Assembly: GCA_004431415.1 (NCBI GenBank) | Contig: QPMI01000429.1 | Coordinates: forward strand, 124,001 to 188,000 | DNA: 64,000 bases | From: Cyanophora paradoxa | Taxonomy: Eukaryota > Glaucocystophyceae > Cyanophorales > Cyanophoraceae | Reading direction: 5' to 3' | Shown here: positions 1 to 12,815 of the stretch, piece by piece | Position numbering within the stretch: position 1 is the first letter of the stretch | Layout of the letters: each line of letters starts with the position of its first letter | Translations under genes and position numbers: made by a program | The notes under the pieces: generated by a model | The model's database searches: none | Told to the model about the DNA's origin: nothing | Seen by the model: only the letters and a program-made list of their open reading frames with translations

Positions 1-555
1 CCGCTGCCGGCCCGGCGCTGGCGGGCGGACCGCGTGCCGGCTGATCAAGACTCTGAGATATCGATTAGAGTTGATTCAAGACTCTAGAGAACCGTCGGAC
101 CGAAATTTCAACTTCGCCGAATTCGGTTGTGAAAATGAATGCATTACGTATACGCGCTGTGGGCTGTCTACGCTTCATCAATCACGTGCACGTCGGCTGG
201 AAGCTTCAATTAAGAAGTCTCAAGATGATGCATCGTTTCACAGAAAAACGGGGAAAGAAGGCGAGGGCTCGCTGGAGCCGGTGCCATGGCCACTGCGGCC
301 AGGTGGAATTGTGAAGAATGAAGCAGCAAGGGCCGGTTGAAGGGGAAGGGAGGGGAGCCTCCGGGGCGCGGCGGGCCCTGATCATGAGCGAAAGCCCGCG
401 CGTCTACGCCTGCTCCGCGGGCGGGGCGACGCGGCCCGGGGAGGAGTCCGGGGCCTGCTCATCCTGGCCGGAGCCGGCGCTCGGGAGGGGCGCGAGGGGC
501 CGCAGGGGCAGCGGCGGCAGGCGGGCCGGCGGAGGGGAGCGGCCGGGGCCCGCGC
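1..555. other. No confident gene; probable 3' side of the channel gene
   Basis: Bases 1-350 are moderately GC-rich and show no recognisable protein. From about 360 onward the composition becomes extremely G-rich on the plus strand, as in the introns and proline-rich exons of the minus-strand channel gene next door, so the true 3' end of that gene may lie in here. No repeat or RNA gene was recognised. Confidence 0.3.
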
Positions 556-3500
556 TCACCGACTGGGAGCGGGGGCGCGCGCGCTCGGGCGGGGAGGCGC
601 GCCCGGGGTGGAGGGGTCGGAGGAGGGGCGGCCGGCTTCCCGGCGCGCCGCGCGGTCGCCACGTACGAGTCCGAAACGGTGAGGCCGGGGGAGGCCCCCC
701 GCCCTCCTCCGCCCCCTTCGCCGCGGCGCCGGCGCTCGGCAGCGGCGGCGCCGGCGCCTCCGCGGGCGCCGGCGTCTCACGATCGCCGCCGGGCTGCTCC
801 GGCGCCGCCGCGCCCCGCTCCGCTTCGGCCGGCTGCGCCGCCGGCTGCGGCGTCGAGGCGGCGGCCTCGCGGGCGTCCCCTGCCCGGGCGGGCGAGGCGG
901 CGGGGCGGGGCCCTCCCCCTCCTCCTCCGGGGCCCCGAGGGCGACGCCGAGGTCGGAGGTGACGGGGGCGGGGCCCGGCCCCGCCGGCTCCCCGGGGGAG
1001 GCGGGCCCCTGGGAGCCGAGGGCGTGGGCGGGGGCGGGGGCGCTGGAGCCGCGGCGGAGGGGCAGGCCGAGCTGCTGCCGCGTGCGCTCCTTGGCGCGCA
1101 TGCGGCGGAAGGTGCTCTGCAGCAGCACCACGCAGTAGACCATGTACGCCTCCCCGCCCTCCTCCTGCACCTGCTCGTGGTGCGCCGCCAGCCCGGGGAA
1201 CCGCCGCCGGCTCTGCCCCGCCGTCAGCGAGCGGGCGGAGGGGCGGGGCGGGGCGGGGCGGGGCGGGGCGGGCGGACCGTCCTCTCGAAGCGGAGGCGGA
1301 GGGGCTCGGGGAGGCGCGCCCCCGCGGACTCGTAGACGTTGGCGACCATGGCGCAGAAGCAGTCGTGGAAGTGGACGCGGGAGGCGGCGGCGGGGACGGC
1401 GAGCTGGCGGAGCTTGGCCATGACGGCGAGGCGGGAGGCGGCGGGGTCGATGCCGAGGGGGGGGTCGACCGAGGTGAGGAGGCGGCGGAGGTGGAGGGAG
1501 ACGGGGACGAAGCCCGAGGCGTCGGGGTCGAGGCCCTCCCAGGCCGCCACGAACTGCTCCACGTGCCGCTCCTTGATCGCGTGCTCCTCCCGCGCCGAGA
1601 TCGTGTCTGCCCGGGCGGGCGTCACGACCGGCCCGCTGCCACGTGCGGGGGCGGGGTGGGGCGGGGCGGGGCGGGGCGGGGCGCACCGAAGGCGTCGAGG
1701 ACGATGGCGACGAAGATCTGCATGCCGAGCACGCACGCGACGAAGTGGAAGGGGATGAAGTAGAGCGGCGCCAGCGCGCTCCCGCAGTCCTCCCCGCACC
1801 CCTCCGCCACCGACGAGTCCCACCTGCCGCCCCCGTGAGCGAGCCGCGCACGCACGCCGCGGCCAAAGCAAGGAAGTAAGAAAGCGGGCGCACATGATGT
1901 TGTTCCAGTTCTCGCCGGTCGTCTGCGGTCAAGGGCGGTGAGAAGAAGGAAGGGGCGAGGCGAGCGCGGCGTCCGCCTGCTGGCTACCATGCGGAAGAGG
2001 GTGATGAGGGCGGTGGGGAGGTCCCCGAAGTTGGCGTCCATCGACGTGCCCCCGCCCGGCCCGTACCGCGTCTGCCCGGAGGCGTGAGGCGCGCACCGCA
2101 CGCGAGGCCGAGGCGCGGCGGGGCGCGACGCGGCGCCGGCGAGCGATGCGGCAATGGCTAGGCTAGGCGGGAGTGGCGTGGAGGGCTGGAGGGGAGGGGG
2201 GCGCGGGGCGGGGGCACCTTGCCGAAGACCTGGACGCCGATGCAGCCGAAGATGAAGTAGAGGAGGCCGAGGAGGAGCCCGACGTTCGCCAGGCTCGTCA
2301 CGCACCGCGCGAACGTCTCCAGCTGCGCCCCGCCTCGTTCGTTTGCTCGCTCGAGAGGGGAGGGGAGGGGGGGGGGGAGGGGGGGGGGCAAGGGGAGGGG
2401 GGGCGAGGGTGGGGCGGATTGGGGGGCGGGGCGCACGACCATGCGGAGGCCCTTGAGGCGGCGCACGAGGCGGAAGACGCGCACGAGGCGGAAGACGCGG
2501 AGGACGCGGAGGAAGGAGCCGTTGATCTGCAGGTCGCTCGCGTACTGGATCGCGATGCCCCCGCACCCCACCAGCACCAGCGCGCTGCCGGCGGGGTCGG
2601 GCGAGGGCGGAGAAGAAGAGGGGCGGGGAGGGGGCGGACAAGTCGAAGCAGTTCCAGCCGGAGGAGAAGTAGACGCGGGGGAAGAGGGCGGCCAGCTTGA
2701 CGGCCGCCTCCACCGCGAAGACGACGACGAAGAGGACGTTGCAGACCTGCCGCGCGGCTCGGGCCAGGAGGGGGAAGGGAGGGGGGCCCGCTCGCCTCGA
2801 GGTAGCGCTCCTCGGTGGGGGTGCGGGGGAAGCGCTGCGTGGCGAGCACCAGCACGTTCACCAGCACCATCCCCATGATCTGGCCCCCGTCTCAGGGCGG
2901 GGGCGGCGGCGGGGCGGGGCGGGGCGGGGCGGGTCTCCCGCGCACGGCGAGGTCGAACTTGGTGGTGGTGACGAGGCGGTAGAGGGGCAGGCGGAGGCCC
3001 GACTCGGGCGGGTGCATGCGGCGCCGCAGCGAGGTCGAGAGGCCCATCACGAGCGCCTCCCGCCACTCCTTCTGCTCGTCCGTCAGCCCCTTCCCCTTCA
3101 TCGGGTCCCTGCGCCGGGGGCGCGTCAGAGAGAGGAGGAGGGGGGCGGGGCGGGCGCGGGGCGCACGAGGTAGCCTCGAGCTCGGACATCTGCCGCGCGT
3201 GGTGGAACGAGTTCACCAGGATCGCCACCAGCATGCTGCCCGGCCCCGCGGCGTCAGACGGGCACGAGAGAGCGCGCCGCGCCGCGCCGCGCCGCGCCGC
3301 GCTGCCCGCAGGCGCACCCGAAGCCGAAGGTCTGGCAGACGAGGACGATCATGTGGAAGAACCAGGCGGCCATCGGCCACACGTTCTCCTGCATCGAGAC
3401 CCCCACGCCGGCCGCGTCCTGCCCGTTCCACATGTACGACGTCCAGCCCTCGAGGGAGACGACCTCGTACACCGTCTGCATCGCCCGCCCGTACGAGTCG

Positions 3501-6500
3501 AAGTTGGGGCCGACGTTGCTCCACTCGCGCGGCGTCGGCGTGGCGGTCCTCGCTCCGACCTCGGGGACCGCCTCGAAGACCCCCTCGCACTGGGCGCGCA
3601 GGGCGACGGCGGGGTCGTTGCAGGAGCCGTAGCGCCCCGCGAAGAGGCGCATGCCGAGGGTCGCGAAGCAGGAGAAGAGGATGAAGTTGGCCCAGAGGGC
3701 GCGCACGAGGGCGGGGCCGGCGGCGGCGAGGGCGTCGAGGACCTCGCGCAGGCCCTGCAGCCGTGACACGAAGCGCAGCGGCCGCAGCGCCCGCAGCGAG
3801 CGCAGCGTCCGCAGCGCCCGGATCTGCGAGCCCCCGGGTCCCCCCGCCAGCGCCACGTCCGTCCCTGCGCCCCGCCCCCCGGCGTGCCTCAGAGGGCCGC
3901 CAGCGGCAGCGCGACGCAGCAGCAGCGGCGGCGGAGGGGGCGCGCCGAAGGAGGCCCAGGCGACGAGGACGATGAGGCCGTCGAGCATGTTGAAGGGCTG
4001 CCGGGGGGCGCGGCGCGTGAGAGGGCGGGGCGGGGGCGGGGGCGGGGGCCGGGGCGGGGCCGGGGCGGACGTCGCGGAGGTAGGAGCCCGGGTGGAGGAG
4101 GAAGCCGAGGGCGAAGACCTGCCGGCCCCTCAGCCGAGCCGGGGCCGCCCTTTCCCTTGGCGGGGCCCCGGGGACCTTGAGGAGCATCTCGGCGGTGAAG
4201 AAGGCGGTGAAGAAGTGGTCGAGGGCGTCCATGCCGGGGTACTCCCGCTCGGGGGTCCAGGCCTGCACGGCGAGGCAGAGGGAGGAGACGAAGACGACGG
4301 CGAGGACGAGGCGCTCGGTCCAGGGGTGCGTGGCGAGGGCGAAGGCCAGGCGGCGCGGCCGCCACTGGCGCGGGAAGAGCCAGAGGGAGGAGTACTCGAG
4401 GGCGCGCCGCGAGCTCCGCAGCGCCCGCGCCTCCAGCGCCCGCCCGAAGTCCGCGAACTCGTCCGAGTCGTGCGTCGACGTCCCCGCCGCCGACGCCCCC
4501 GAGTTCGAGCGCGCCGTGAGGGGCGCGGAACCCGACGCCCGCCCCGCCGCCCCGCCCCCGCCCGCGCGCCGGCCGAGCGCGCCGCGAGCGCCTCCTCGAC
4601 GCCGGCCCGCGGGAGCTCCTTCAGGTCGAACCGCGCGTGGGCCCGCGCGCCCTTCTCCTCGCCGCCGCCGCCGGCGCTGGAGCGCCGCGGGGAGCGGGCC
4701 GGGGAAGCGGCGGCGGAGGCGGCCGGCGGGCTCGAGCGGGCCGGGCCGAGGCGGTCACGGCGGGGAGGCTCGGGAGGTCCCCGGCGGAGGGGCTCCCGGG
4801 GAGGGGCGCCACCGCCGAGCGGGGCAGCGGGGGGCCCCGCAGGGAGCCCTCGGCGGAGGCGATCCCCGGGCGCGAGCTGGGGCGCCGGCGCCGGCGGAGG
4901 ATGCCGACGCGGCGCAGGCCGGAGACGAGGGTCGGGAGGACGTAGGAGCCGGGGGGGCCCTCCCCGCCCTCCTCGTCCTCCTCGCAGATGTAGATCACGA
5001 GGATCGTCACCAGCACGCTGCGGGGCCGTCAGAACGAGGGAAGCAAGCAATCGCGAGCGAGCCGAGCCGCATGCGCGCTAGCGGGCGCGGAAAGGAAGGG
5101 CGCACTTGAGGAGGATAACGAAGCCAATGACGGCGGCCTGGCGAGGGATAAGCCGTCGCGGGCGGCGAGCGGGCGAGCGGGGCCCCGGCGCGGGCGAGAT
5201 CTAGAGGGGCGGGGCGAACGATGGCGTGGTAGATGATCGCGGCGGGGCCCATCGAGCGCAGCGACGCGAACTGGGCGGGCGTGAGCGGGCCGGGGGCGCG
5301 GGGCGGGGTCGGGCGGGGGCGCCGGCGGGGGGCGGGCGGACGATCATGTCGTTCCAGTCGTCGAGGGTGTAGATGCGGATGACGGTCAGGTACGCCATGA
5401 AGACCGAGTCGAAGTTGGAGCGCTGCCACGGCTCCCCGGCGAACACGAACTGCGCCCCGAAGAGCTGCCCGCCGAGGCTCAGGAGGGCGCGGCGGCGAGG
5501 GCGAGGGCGGCGAGGGCGGCCGGCGGCGCCTGCGCCCTGGGCGGGGCGGACCTGGACGCCGAGGAGGGCGACGGTGACCGTGACGACGGCGTAGACCGGC
5601 ATGAAGCTCGCCAGCGCCTTCGCCGCCCGCCCTGAGAGGGCCGTCAGGGGGGAAGGGGCGCAGGGCGGGCGGGGAGGGCGGGGAGGGCGCACAGGCGTTG
5701 GAGCAGACTTGGGCGGTGGCGGGGGACCACTTGCCGTAGAGGCGGAAGAGCTCGAGGCAGCGGAGCGTGCTCGCCAGCGGCCGCTGCGTCCCCACGCAGA
5801 GCTCGCCCACGCTGGCCGTGACGAGGACGGTCTCGCAGGCGAGCCAGGGGTCGGCCCCCGCGAGGAGGCCGCGCCAGCCGACGCCGAGGAGGCGGAGGGC
5901 CCAGGCGGCGGCGAAGGCGACGACGAGGGCGGCCTCGGCGGTGCGGTAGCGGGCGAGCGCCGGCGTGTCGGGCCCGTGCTCCTCGGGCAGCATCTCCGCC
6001 GTGAACGCGCACACCTGCCGCCCCGCGTCAGCACAGCGAGGCGCGGCGGGGCGGAGCGGAGCAAGCGGAGCGGGGCGAGGCGGGGCGAGCCGACCAGGAC
6101 GAAGTTGGCGACGAGGAGGGCGTCCCAGGCGTGCGTGAAGGCCTCCCCCGCCAGCGCACCCCGCGCCCGCGCCCACGGCCCCCGCGGCGACGCCGGCGCC
6201 GCCACCGCCTCCCCGCTCCCGGAGGGCGAGGCGCCCGCCCCGCCCTCCCGGCCCGCCGGTGCCGGCCCCGCCGCCGCCGCCTCGCCGTTGCCGTCGGGGT
6301 CGGCGGAGGGCTTGCGGGGCGCCGGGGCGCCCTCCTCCTCGTCGCGCCCGGCGCGCGAGACGGCCGAGCCGCGCCGCGACCCGCGCTGGGACTCCCCGGC
6401 GGCGGGCTTGGCGGGGGCGGCGGAGGGGGCGGCGGAGAGGGCGAGTGCGCCGGCGGCGCGGAAGACGGAGACGGCGCGGAGGACGGTGGAGGGGGCGAGG

Positions 6501-8656
6501 CGGGGCGGCGCCGCCGCAGCCTCGCGCGCCTCCTTCTCCTTGGCCGCCTCCCGCACCGTCCGCTCGTGCTCGTCCACTTGCTGGAGTCGAGGCGTCAGAG
6601 CGGCGCGGCCGCGGAGCGAGCACAAGGGAGGGGCCGCGGGCCGCGGGCCTGGAACTTGTTCGTGATGACGGCGAGGAAGATGTTGAGGATGAGGAAGGCG
6701 CCGACGGAGACCATGAGCACGAAGTAGACGTAGCCGTACACCCCCGTCGCGTGGTTCGCCCAGTACACTGCCCCGGGTCGGCACGCGCGGGGGGAAGGGG
6801 GGGGGGAAGAGGGGGGGGTACGCGCACTGTAGGTCGTCCACCAGCTCTGCGTGATGGACTGCAGGATGACGAGGCTGGCGAGCCCGAGGTTGTCGAAGCC
6901 CGTGTACCCCCACGTCGGGTTCGAGTGGCCGTCGACGGGGTCCATGTACTTGGCGCAGTAGAGCGGGGCGTCGCAGGGGCGGCTCCCCTCGGTGTACGCG
7001 TTGCACATGACGCGGGGCCAGTCGGCCGGCGTCGGCCACTCGCCCGAGGGCTCCAACGCCCCCGAGAGGGCGTCGAAGCAGCGCCCGTGGTAGGCCCCCT
7101 CGAAGAGCTGGATCCCCACGATCCCGAACACGCTGCGCGGCGCCGCGCGGCGCGGCTCGGCCTCGAGCGGCCCGGGGCGGCGCGGGTCGGGGCGGGGCGC
7201 ACATGAAGAAAAAGGCGAGCTGGAGGAGGACCTGGTAGAGGGTCGGCAGCACGAGCCCGATCGACTTGAGCAGCACCTGGCCGGCCCCGCGCGGCGCCGC
7301 CTCAGGGGCGGTGCGAGGCGAGGGGGAGGAGAACGGGGCGGGGACCTGCAAGGTGGGGAGGTAGTTTTTGAGGGAGCGGAAGGCGCGGGTGATGCGGATG
7401 GCGCGGATGGCGGAGAGGTTCCCCAGCTCGGGGGAGAGCGCCAGGTACCCGAAGGCCACGACGAGCACGTCCACCCACGCCGACGCCGAGCGCAGGTAGG
7501 CCCGCCGGTGCAGCACGAGGCCCCGCGCCACCACCTGCATCACCACCTCCACGTTGAACAGCACCGTGAACGCCAGCTGCGCGCCGCGGTGCGCCCGCCC
7601 GCTCGGCGCCGGCGGGGGAGGCGAAGGAGGCGTGCGGCGCACGTCGGTCCAGTCCAGCGCGACGGAGCGGGGGCAGGAGGCCTTGTCCAGGTCGCAGCTG
7701 CGCGGGCCGGCGGCGTGAGCGGCGCAGCGCGGGCAGCCTGGCGCGGGGGGCGGACAAGGGGTCGCGGGCGGCGATGGCGGCGAAGTTGCCGAACGTGATG
7801 GCCACCATGAACCAGTAGAACCACCTGCCAGTGGCGTTCGCTCGTGCGGGCCGCGGCGCTCGCGCGGGGGGCGGTACGGGGCGCACTGGCTGAGGATGGT
7901 CTTCTGGCAGGCGACCCGCAGCGGGTTCTTCGAGGAGAAGAGGAAGAGGGACGAGGCGGCCGGGAACTGCAGGGCGGCTCAGGGCGCGGCCGGACGCGCG
8001 GCCGTCGCGCGTGCGGGGCGGGGCGCGCCTCGACGCGGAGCTTGTCCTCGAGCGTGAAGGGCATCTCCTTCTCCAGCTCCTCCTGCATGTCCTGCGCCCG
8101 CACTCGAACGCCGGCGGGGCGGGGCGGGGCGGGGCGGGGCGCGGGAGCGGGGAGCGGGGCGCGCCTCCTCGAAGTCGCGCATGATGCGGTTGGTGCGCGG
8201 CATGACCGCCACGGCGTTGAGCAGGCTCGAGAGGGTCGGCGTCTCGCGCGGGGCGTCGCCGTCCTTCGGGGTCCGCGAGTTCCGCGACGGGACCCGCCGC
8301 TGCGAGTCGCCATCCTTCTCTTTCGGCTCCGGCACGTTTAGGGGCACCTGCGGCAGCGTCGGCACAGCAGCGGGGGCCGGGGCTCCGACCGGTCGCACAT
8401 GCACGGCCGGTCGCTCAGGGGCGATCTCCGCCGGCTGCGGATGCTTCTCCTCCGGCATAAGCGACCCCCACTCCGGGGCGCTCTCGGCGGGCCGCTGCGG
8501 AGGACCCGGACCCTGCGACAGCGCCGAGGAGTCGGACGTCGAACACAGTGACCAATGCGTCCAAAGCCGGACGGCCAGTACCATGTTGCCATTCGCATGC
8601 GTAGCTTGAGCTGCATGCATCGGTTGCGGTCTGGGAGCGGGAGCAACTTTGCTCAT
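556..8656 (-). CDS. Four-domain voltage-gated cation (Ca2+/Na+-type) channel alpha subunit, many introns
   Basis: Pore-forming channel of the plasma or ciliary membrane. The start chosen is the Met at 8656, opening a proline-rich cytosolic N-terminus. Domain I (about 7860-6600) has an S1-like WFYWFMVAITFG segment, an Arg-rich S4 (IRAIRITRAFRSLKNYL) and a pore loop ending SITQSWW. Domain II (about 6150-5100) has a pore with TLDDWND. Domain III (about 4360-3240) has an S4 with repeated RxLRxLR and a pore with SLEGW. Domain IV (about 3230-1690) has an S4 (LRVFRLVRVFRLVRRLKG) and a pore with TGENW. Exons are split by short introns full of GGGGC arrays on the plus strand. The four-domain layout fits Cav/Nav-like channels found in many algae. 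The C-terminal exon is uncertain: one frame runs to 556 but another splice could end elsewhere. Exon borders were not all resolved. Confidence 0.8.
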
Positions 8657-8925
8657 CGCTACCTTGTCACCACCTGCGACGCCGGATCCAACGGACCAGC
8701 CGAGCGGCTGCCATCCGTCCCTGTGGGCCTAGCTAGCGCTGTGCTACCGCTCTTCTCTTAGCTCGCGAGGACGGCGTGTGTGACCCTCCGCTCAAGTCTC
8801 CGGCAAAGATTGACGTCGCTGTACCCCCCGACGCCGGCTGTTCTAAGTTTGGGGGCCGGCTGAGATCAAATTTGATCGGATCCCGCATTCGAATTCGGTG
8901 CGGCAGCACTCGACAGGGCGGCGGG

Positions 8926-11900
8926 CTAGAGGCCTCCGGAGCGGGCGGCGATGAGCTTCAGTGCGAGGTCCTCCTCGGCGTCGAGCCCCGCCGGCGCCTC
9001 CACCCGTGCCTTCTTCTCCCCGCCACGGCCCCCCGTCGGCCCCCGCTTCTTCCATACCCGCGGCTCCTGCGGCGGCGCCGCGTCCCGCTCCTCGCGCTCC
9101 TCCTCGCCGCCGCTGCCGCCGGCCTCGGACCCGGAGCCGTCGGACGCCGAGGCGAGCGTCACGCCGCCGCCGCCCGCCGCCGCCTCCTCCCGCGCCTGCG
9201 CCCGCCCGCCCCGCCCCGCCTCGCCTCGCCTGGCGCCTGCACGGGGGAAGAGGGGCCCCGCGCACCCGCCGCCTGTCCGGGTGCATCTTCTTCAGCTTCT
9301 CCGCGCGGTGCTTCTCCCGGATGCGCTCCTGCGGGGCCCTCGTTTGAGCTCGCCGGGCGAGGGCGGGAAAGAGAGGGGAGGGGCGGGCCTTCTCGCGGCG
9401 GCGGTCGTCGCGGTCGGCCTCGCGCATCTTCTCGCGCGCCGCCCGCACGAACTCGGCCCCCTCCGCGTCGCCCCCGGAGCCCTCGCCGGCCTTCTCCCGC
9501 GCCACCATCTCCAGCGGCCGCACCGCCTGCCCGCCGAGCGCTCAGAAGAGGGGGGGTCAACCAGGGGAGGGGCACGGGCGCACGTTCCCCTCCTCGTCGA
9601 AGACCACCTTGTTCTCCGCCCCTGCCGCGGGGCCTCAGGGGGCGCGGCGGGGCGGGCGGGGCGGGCGGGGCGGCGGGGCGGACCGCGGCCGACGCGGATG
9701 CGGCGCTGGAGCTTCTTCTTCTGGGTCTTCGTGAGCTCGCGGCCCGTGCCGCCCGCCCCGCCCGCCGCCGCCGCCGCCCCGATCCCCGCCCCGCCCGAGG
9801 ACGAGGCGGCGGCCGCCCCCGCCTCGCCCTCGGAGGCCTCGTCGCCGCTCAGCGCGTGGTCCTTCCTCCTCACCGTCAGCAGCTCCCCATCCCCTTCTTC
9901 TTCTTCCCCCTCCCCCTCCCCTTCTTCTGCCCCGTGCTCTCAGCGGGGGCGGAGAGGGCGGGGAGGGCGGGCGGGCGGGCGGGGGCACCGTTGTCGCCGG
10001 TGAGGGCGTCGCGGCCGCGGACGGCGGCGTAGGCCTCGGAGAGGACGCCCGTGTTCTGCTTCGCGAAGAGGCGGTCCACCTTCGTCCGCGGCTGCCCCGC
10101 CCCGCGCGGCTAAGCTGAGCCGAGCCAAGCTGAGCGGGGTGGGGCGGGGGCGCACGCGGCTCTTCTTCTGCGCGGCCTCCTCCTCCTCCGACTCGTCCGA
10201 GGAGGGCGGGCCGCTCTCCGACCCGCTCCCACCCCCCTCCGAGTCCTCCCCCGAGTTCCCCTCGCCCCCGCTGCCCGACGCCGAGCCCCCCGACGCCGCC
10301 TTCTTCTCCTCGTCCCGCCGGATCTTCTGCGGGGGGCTCAGAGAGAGGCCAAATGCAAGGGAGACGCAGGGCCGGCTGGCCTCCTGGAGGGCCTGGAGCT
10401 TGAGGTTGTTCTTGTCCTTCTTGGCGGCCTTGACGAACTTCATCTTGGGGGGGGCGGGGAGCCCCAGCGCCGCCGCGTACTCGTCCGCCGGCAGCGCGTC
10501 CACCTGCGAACGATAAGGCAGAGGCGTGGGCGGGGTCCAAGCTGAGAGGGCGCGCCTGGAAGACGTCCTTGTTGGGCTGGAGGAAGACGGAGCGGAAGTA
10601 GGCGAGGAAGGCCTTCTGGGCGAGGTACTTCATGTCGGGGTCCCGCGAGAGCAGCCCCTGCAGCTTCGTCGCCGTCTTCAGCAGCTTCGCCGGGTTCACA
10701 CGCGACTCCGCCAGCGGGATCTGCGAGGGCTTCAGCACGAGCCCGAGCCAGCCCGGGATCCAGGGGCGTGCCTTGGCGGCGCGGATGGCGTCGAGCATGG
10801 GGCGCTCCGAGGGGAGGAGCAGCAGCAGCGCCTTGCCGTCCGCCTTGTAGCGCGCCGTGCGCCCCACGCGGTGGATGTACGTCGCCACGTCCTCCGGGCA
10901 GTCCATCTGCCGCGCCGCGAGCCTCAGAGCTACTCGCCGGGGCGGGCGAACGGCCGGGACGCGGCGCGCCTGGATGACCCAGTCGACGGCGGGGAAGTCG
11001 AGGCCGCGCGCCGCGATGTCCGTCGCGAAGAGCAGCGCTGGGGCGAGGTCAGCGCCGGCGCGGGTGGAGGAGGGGCGGGCGCGCGCCGTTGGGCTTCTTG
11101 CAGAAGTCGTAGTAGACCGCCATGCGCCGCACCTGCGCGGGGCCTCAGCGGAGCGCGGCGCGGAGGGCGGGGCAGAGCTGGGCGGGGCAGGGAGAGGAGG
11201 GCGGGCCTGCTTGAGCTTGCCGTGGAGGCAGAGGACGGGGACGCCGGGCCGCAGGTGGCAGAAGGCCTCGAACATGAACCGGGCCTGCGCTGCGGTGAGG
11301 GATGGCGCTGCGGGGCGGGGCGGGGCGGGGCGGGGCGGGGCGGGGGGCGCCTGCTTGCAGGAGGAGACGAAGACGATGGACTTGGTGCCGACATGGGAGC
11401 GCACGAAGCTGTAGAGCACGTCGAGCTTCTCCTGCAACTCGCACAGGATGGCCGACTGCGCGAGCCGCGAGGGCGTGACGGTCGCCTCCTGGTCGTGGAC
11501 GCCGATGTACTCGGGGTCCTTCAGCGAGAGCCGCGCGAGGTCCCGCACGCTCTTCGTCTGCGTCGCGCTGAAGAGCAGCGTCTGGCGGCCCTCCCCGCCC
11601 TCGCCCGGCCCCCTCGGGCGCGGCATGTTCTCCACGATGGCGTTCAGGGTCTTCTCAAAGCCCATGTCCATGATCCGGTCCGCCTCGTCCAGCACTGCCC
11701 GCCCCGGCGCGACGTCAGCCGGGCGGGGCGGGCCGGGCGGGCGGGCGGGCGGGCTCGCCGAGGATCTGGACGGTGGAGCAGTCGAAGTTGACGGTCTCGT
11801 CCATGTGCTGGAGGAGGCGGCCCGGGGTGCACACGAGGATGTTGGTCTGGCAGATCCGCTCCTGCTCCGCCTTTATGTCCTTGCCCCCGATGATGAGCCC

Positions 11901-12779
11901 CGCCGAGAAGCTCTGCCCCGCCCCCACCTTCCGCAGCACCTCGAAGATCTGCAGCGCCTGCCCCGCCCCGCCCCGCACCGTCGGCCCCGGCGGCGCGGCG
12001 GGGCGGGCCCGGCTCGGGCGCGCCGGCGGCGCCGCGGCGCACCAGCTCGCGGGTCGGGGAGATGATGACGGCGCCCACGCCGTCCATCGCCGTCCACCGC
12101 CGCCTCCACAGCAGCTCCAGCACCTGCGCCCCGCGCGCGTCTGGCGGGGCGGCGAGCGGCGCCGCCGCCGCGCGCGCACCGGCACGAGGAAGGCGAGCGT
12201 CTTGCCGGAGCCGGTGCGCGCCGCGCCCAGCACGTCCCGCCCCGCGAGCGCGTGAGGGATCGCCGCCCGCTGCGCCCCCGCCGCAGCTAAGCGCCCCCGG
12301 CCTGCGCCGGGGCGCCGGAGCGCTGCACCTGAATGTCAGTCATCTTATCGTAGCCCGCCGACTTCAGGCCCTGCTGCGTGCGCTTCGAGAGGGGCAGGTC
12401 GGTGAAGGTCTGCGGGATCCGCGGTGCGGCGGCCGCCGGTCCCTTCGCCTTGCCCTTCTTCTCATTGGGATCCTCCGCCGGCTGCACGCGAGCCGCGTAC
12501 GTCGTCTGCAGCGGAACGATCGCGACGCAGCGCTCGTCAGCCGGCGCAGCAGCGGGGCGGGCGCTTGCGGGCGGCGACGCACTCCCGGCGCCGGTGACTC
12601 CTCTGCGATGCGCTTCTCGAGCGCCTGCGCGCGTGGATCGCTCTCAGGAACGTTCTAGCTGCTGTGGCCCGGCGGCTGCGGCGAACCTCGATCTCCTTCC
12701 CCTCGTTGTCCTTGAGCTGCTTCTTGACCTGGCGAGGCAGTGCCTTGCCCCTGTGGGGCGCTTTCGTACCGGCGGCCAT
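8926..12779 (-). CDS. DEAD-box ATP-dependent RNA helicase, DDX10/Dbp4-like
   Basis: Predicted nucleolar helicase of ribosome biogenesis. The start [11 protein letters not shown] (ATG at 12777-12779) precedes a basic region. The helicase core shows, in order, ARTGSGKT (motif I, near 12210), the DEAD motif [10 protein letters not shown] (near 11690), FSATQT (motif III) and [10 protein letters not shown] (motif VI, near 10870). After the core comes [19 protein letters not shown], characteristic of the DDX10/DDX18 C-terminal extension (DUF4217), then a Lys/Glu/Ser-rich acidic tail ending at 8926. The coding sequence is cut by many short introns whose plus-strand sequence is GGGGC-rich, so exons lie in different frames. 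It is divergent from the flavoprotein gene at 12816, with only 36 bases between start codons. Recognition as DEAD-box is firm; the DDX10 subgroup is likely. Confidence 0.85.
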
Positions 12780-12815
12780 CTTTGCGGGGGTACACAGCCA
12801 GAAGAAAACGTTGCG
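12780..12815. promoter_or_regulatory. 36-bp divergent intergenic region
   Basis: The start codons of the DEAD-box helicase (minus, 12779) and the WrbA-like gene (plus, 12816) are only 36 bases apart. Any basal promoter and both 5' leaders must therefore overlap the neighbouring gene or be very short. The gap shows no clear TATA element. Confidence 0.5.
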
